NCBI GenBank assembly: GCA_029210905.1
Contig: JARGGF010000291.1
Coordinates: forward strand, 1-6,291
DNA from: Bacteroidales bacterium
GTDB taxonomy: Bacteria > Bacteroidota > Bacteroidia > Bacteroidales > NBLH01
DNA length: 6,291 nucleotides
Direction: 5' to 3'
Shown here: positions 6,183 to 6,291 of the stretch, in pieces
Position numbering within the stretch: position 1 is the first letter of the stretch
Layout: each line of letters opens with the position of its first letter
The notes under the pieces: model-generated
What the model was told of the DNA's origin: nothing
Databases searched by the model: none
The model's input: only the letters and a program-made list of their open reading frames with translations
Position numbers and translations under genes: made by a program

Positions 6183-6220
6183 TGGGGCATTTAGCCCACA
6201 GTGGTGGGTCAAATGCCCCA
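6183..6220 (-). terminator. Strong hairpin directly after the regulator gene
   Basis: A perfect 10-bp stem (tggggcattt 6183-6192 with aaatgcccca 6211-6220) continues through a mismatch and a G-T pair into a further 5-bp stem (6195-6199/6204-6208) with loop agtg. It lies 5 bases beyond the regulator stop codon and probably ends that transcript. A proper T-run is missing on the minus side (AATATCATAG follows), so it may instead protect the 3' end or need another factor. Confidence 0.6.
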
Positions 6221-6225
6221 GAAAA

Positions 6226-6291
6226 TTACAAATGATATTTTTTTAGCTTGTATCTGAGCGTATCCCTTGATATATCAAGTAACTTTGAAGC
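6226..6291 (-). CDS. C-terminal end of a sigma54-dependent (NtrC-family) regulator, 5' part beyond window
   Basis: Reading from the right edge, the minus strand gives 21 codons and a TAA stop at 6228-6226: ASKLLDISRDTLRYKL then KKYHL. This is the recognition part of the Fis-type helix-turn-helix (HTH_8) that closes NtrC/AtoC-type activators, whose usual form is LLGISRDTLRYRLKKYGL. The receiver and AAA+ domains would lie outside the window and are not seen. As a neighbour of the cytochrome cluster on the same strand it is a natural candidate for its activator, with the mobile element now lying between them. Confidence 0.8.
   Translation of the reverse strand, partial: ASKLLDISRDTLRYKLKKYHL

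Overview
The window looks like chromosomal DNA from a Bacteroidota-type bacterium. It is strongly AT-rich, the genes have no clear Shine-Dalgarno sequences, exported proteins carry short signal peptides or lipoboxes, and the intergenic region holds a palindromic repeat element. The phylum is inferred from sequence style only. All genes lie on the minus strand and read right to left.

Layout in the direction of transcription. (1) 6291-6226 is the last 21 codons of a sigma54-dependent (NtrC-type) regulator with a Fis-type helix-turn-helix, followed within 6 bases by a strong hairpin. (2) 6225-5592 is a gene-free region of about 630 bp. It contains a 275-bp non-autonomous mobile element (5810-6084) with 20-bp terminal inverted repeats, an exact 10-bp target duplication and five internal hairpins. 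Next to the first gene of the cluster lies a candidate sigma54 promoter (5643-5629). (3) 5591-1 is a compact cluster of five genes: a 210-residue tetraheme cytochrome, a six-bladed NHL beta-propeller lipoprotein, a nonaheme cytochrome lipoprotein, a 653-residue outer-membrane beta-barrel protein, and a large multiheme cytochrome with 12 complete heme motifs plus a thirteenth cut by the window edge.

Taken together the cluster reads as an extracellular electron transfer system. The barrel plus the two large cytochromes could form a porin-cytochrome conduit across the outer membrane. The tetraheme protein resembles the small OmcE-like class of cytochromes, some of which polymerise into heme filaments. 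It has exactly four histidines outside its four CXXCH motifs, just enough for bis-histidine ligation of every heme. The NHL lipoprotein is of a kind often seen beside such cytochromes. A terminator-like hairpin after the tetraheme gene suggests that this gene is expressed more than the four genes behind it, which are separated by only 11-15 bases. Filament formation, conduit function and sigma54 control are inferences from sequence and have not been tested.
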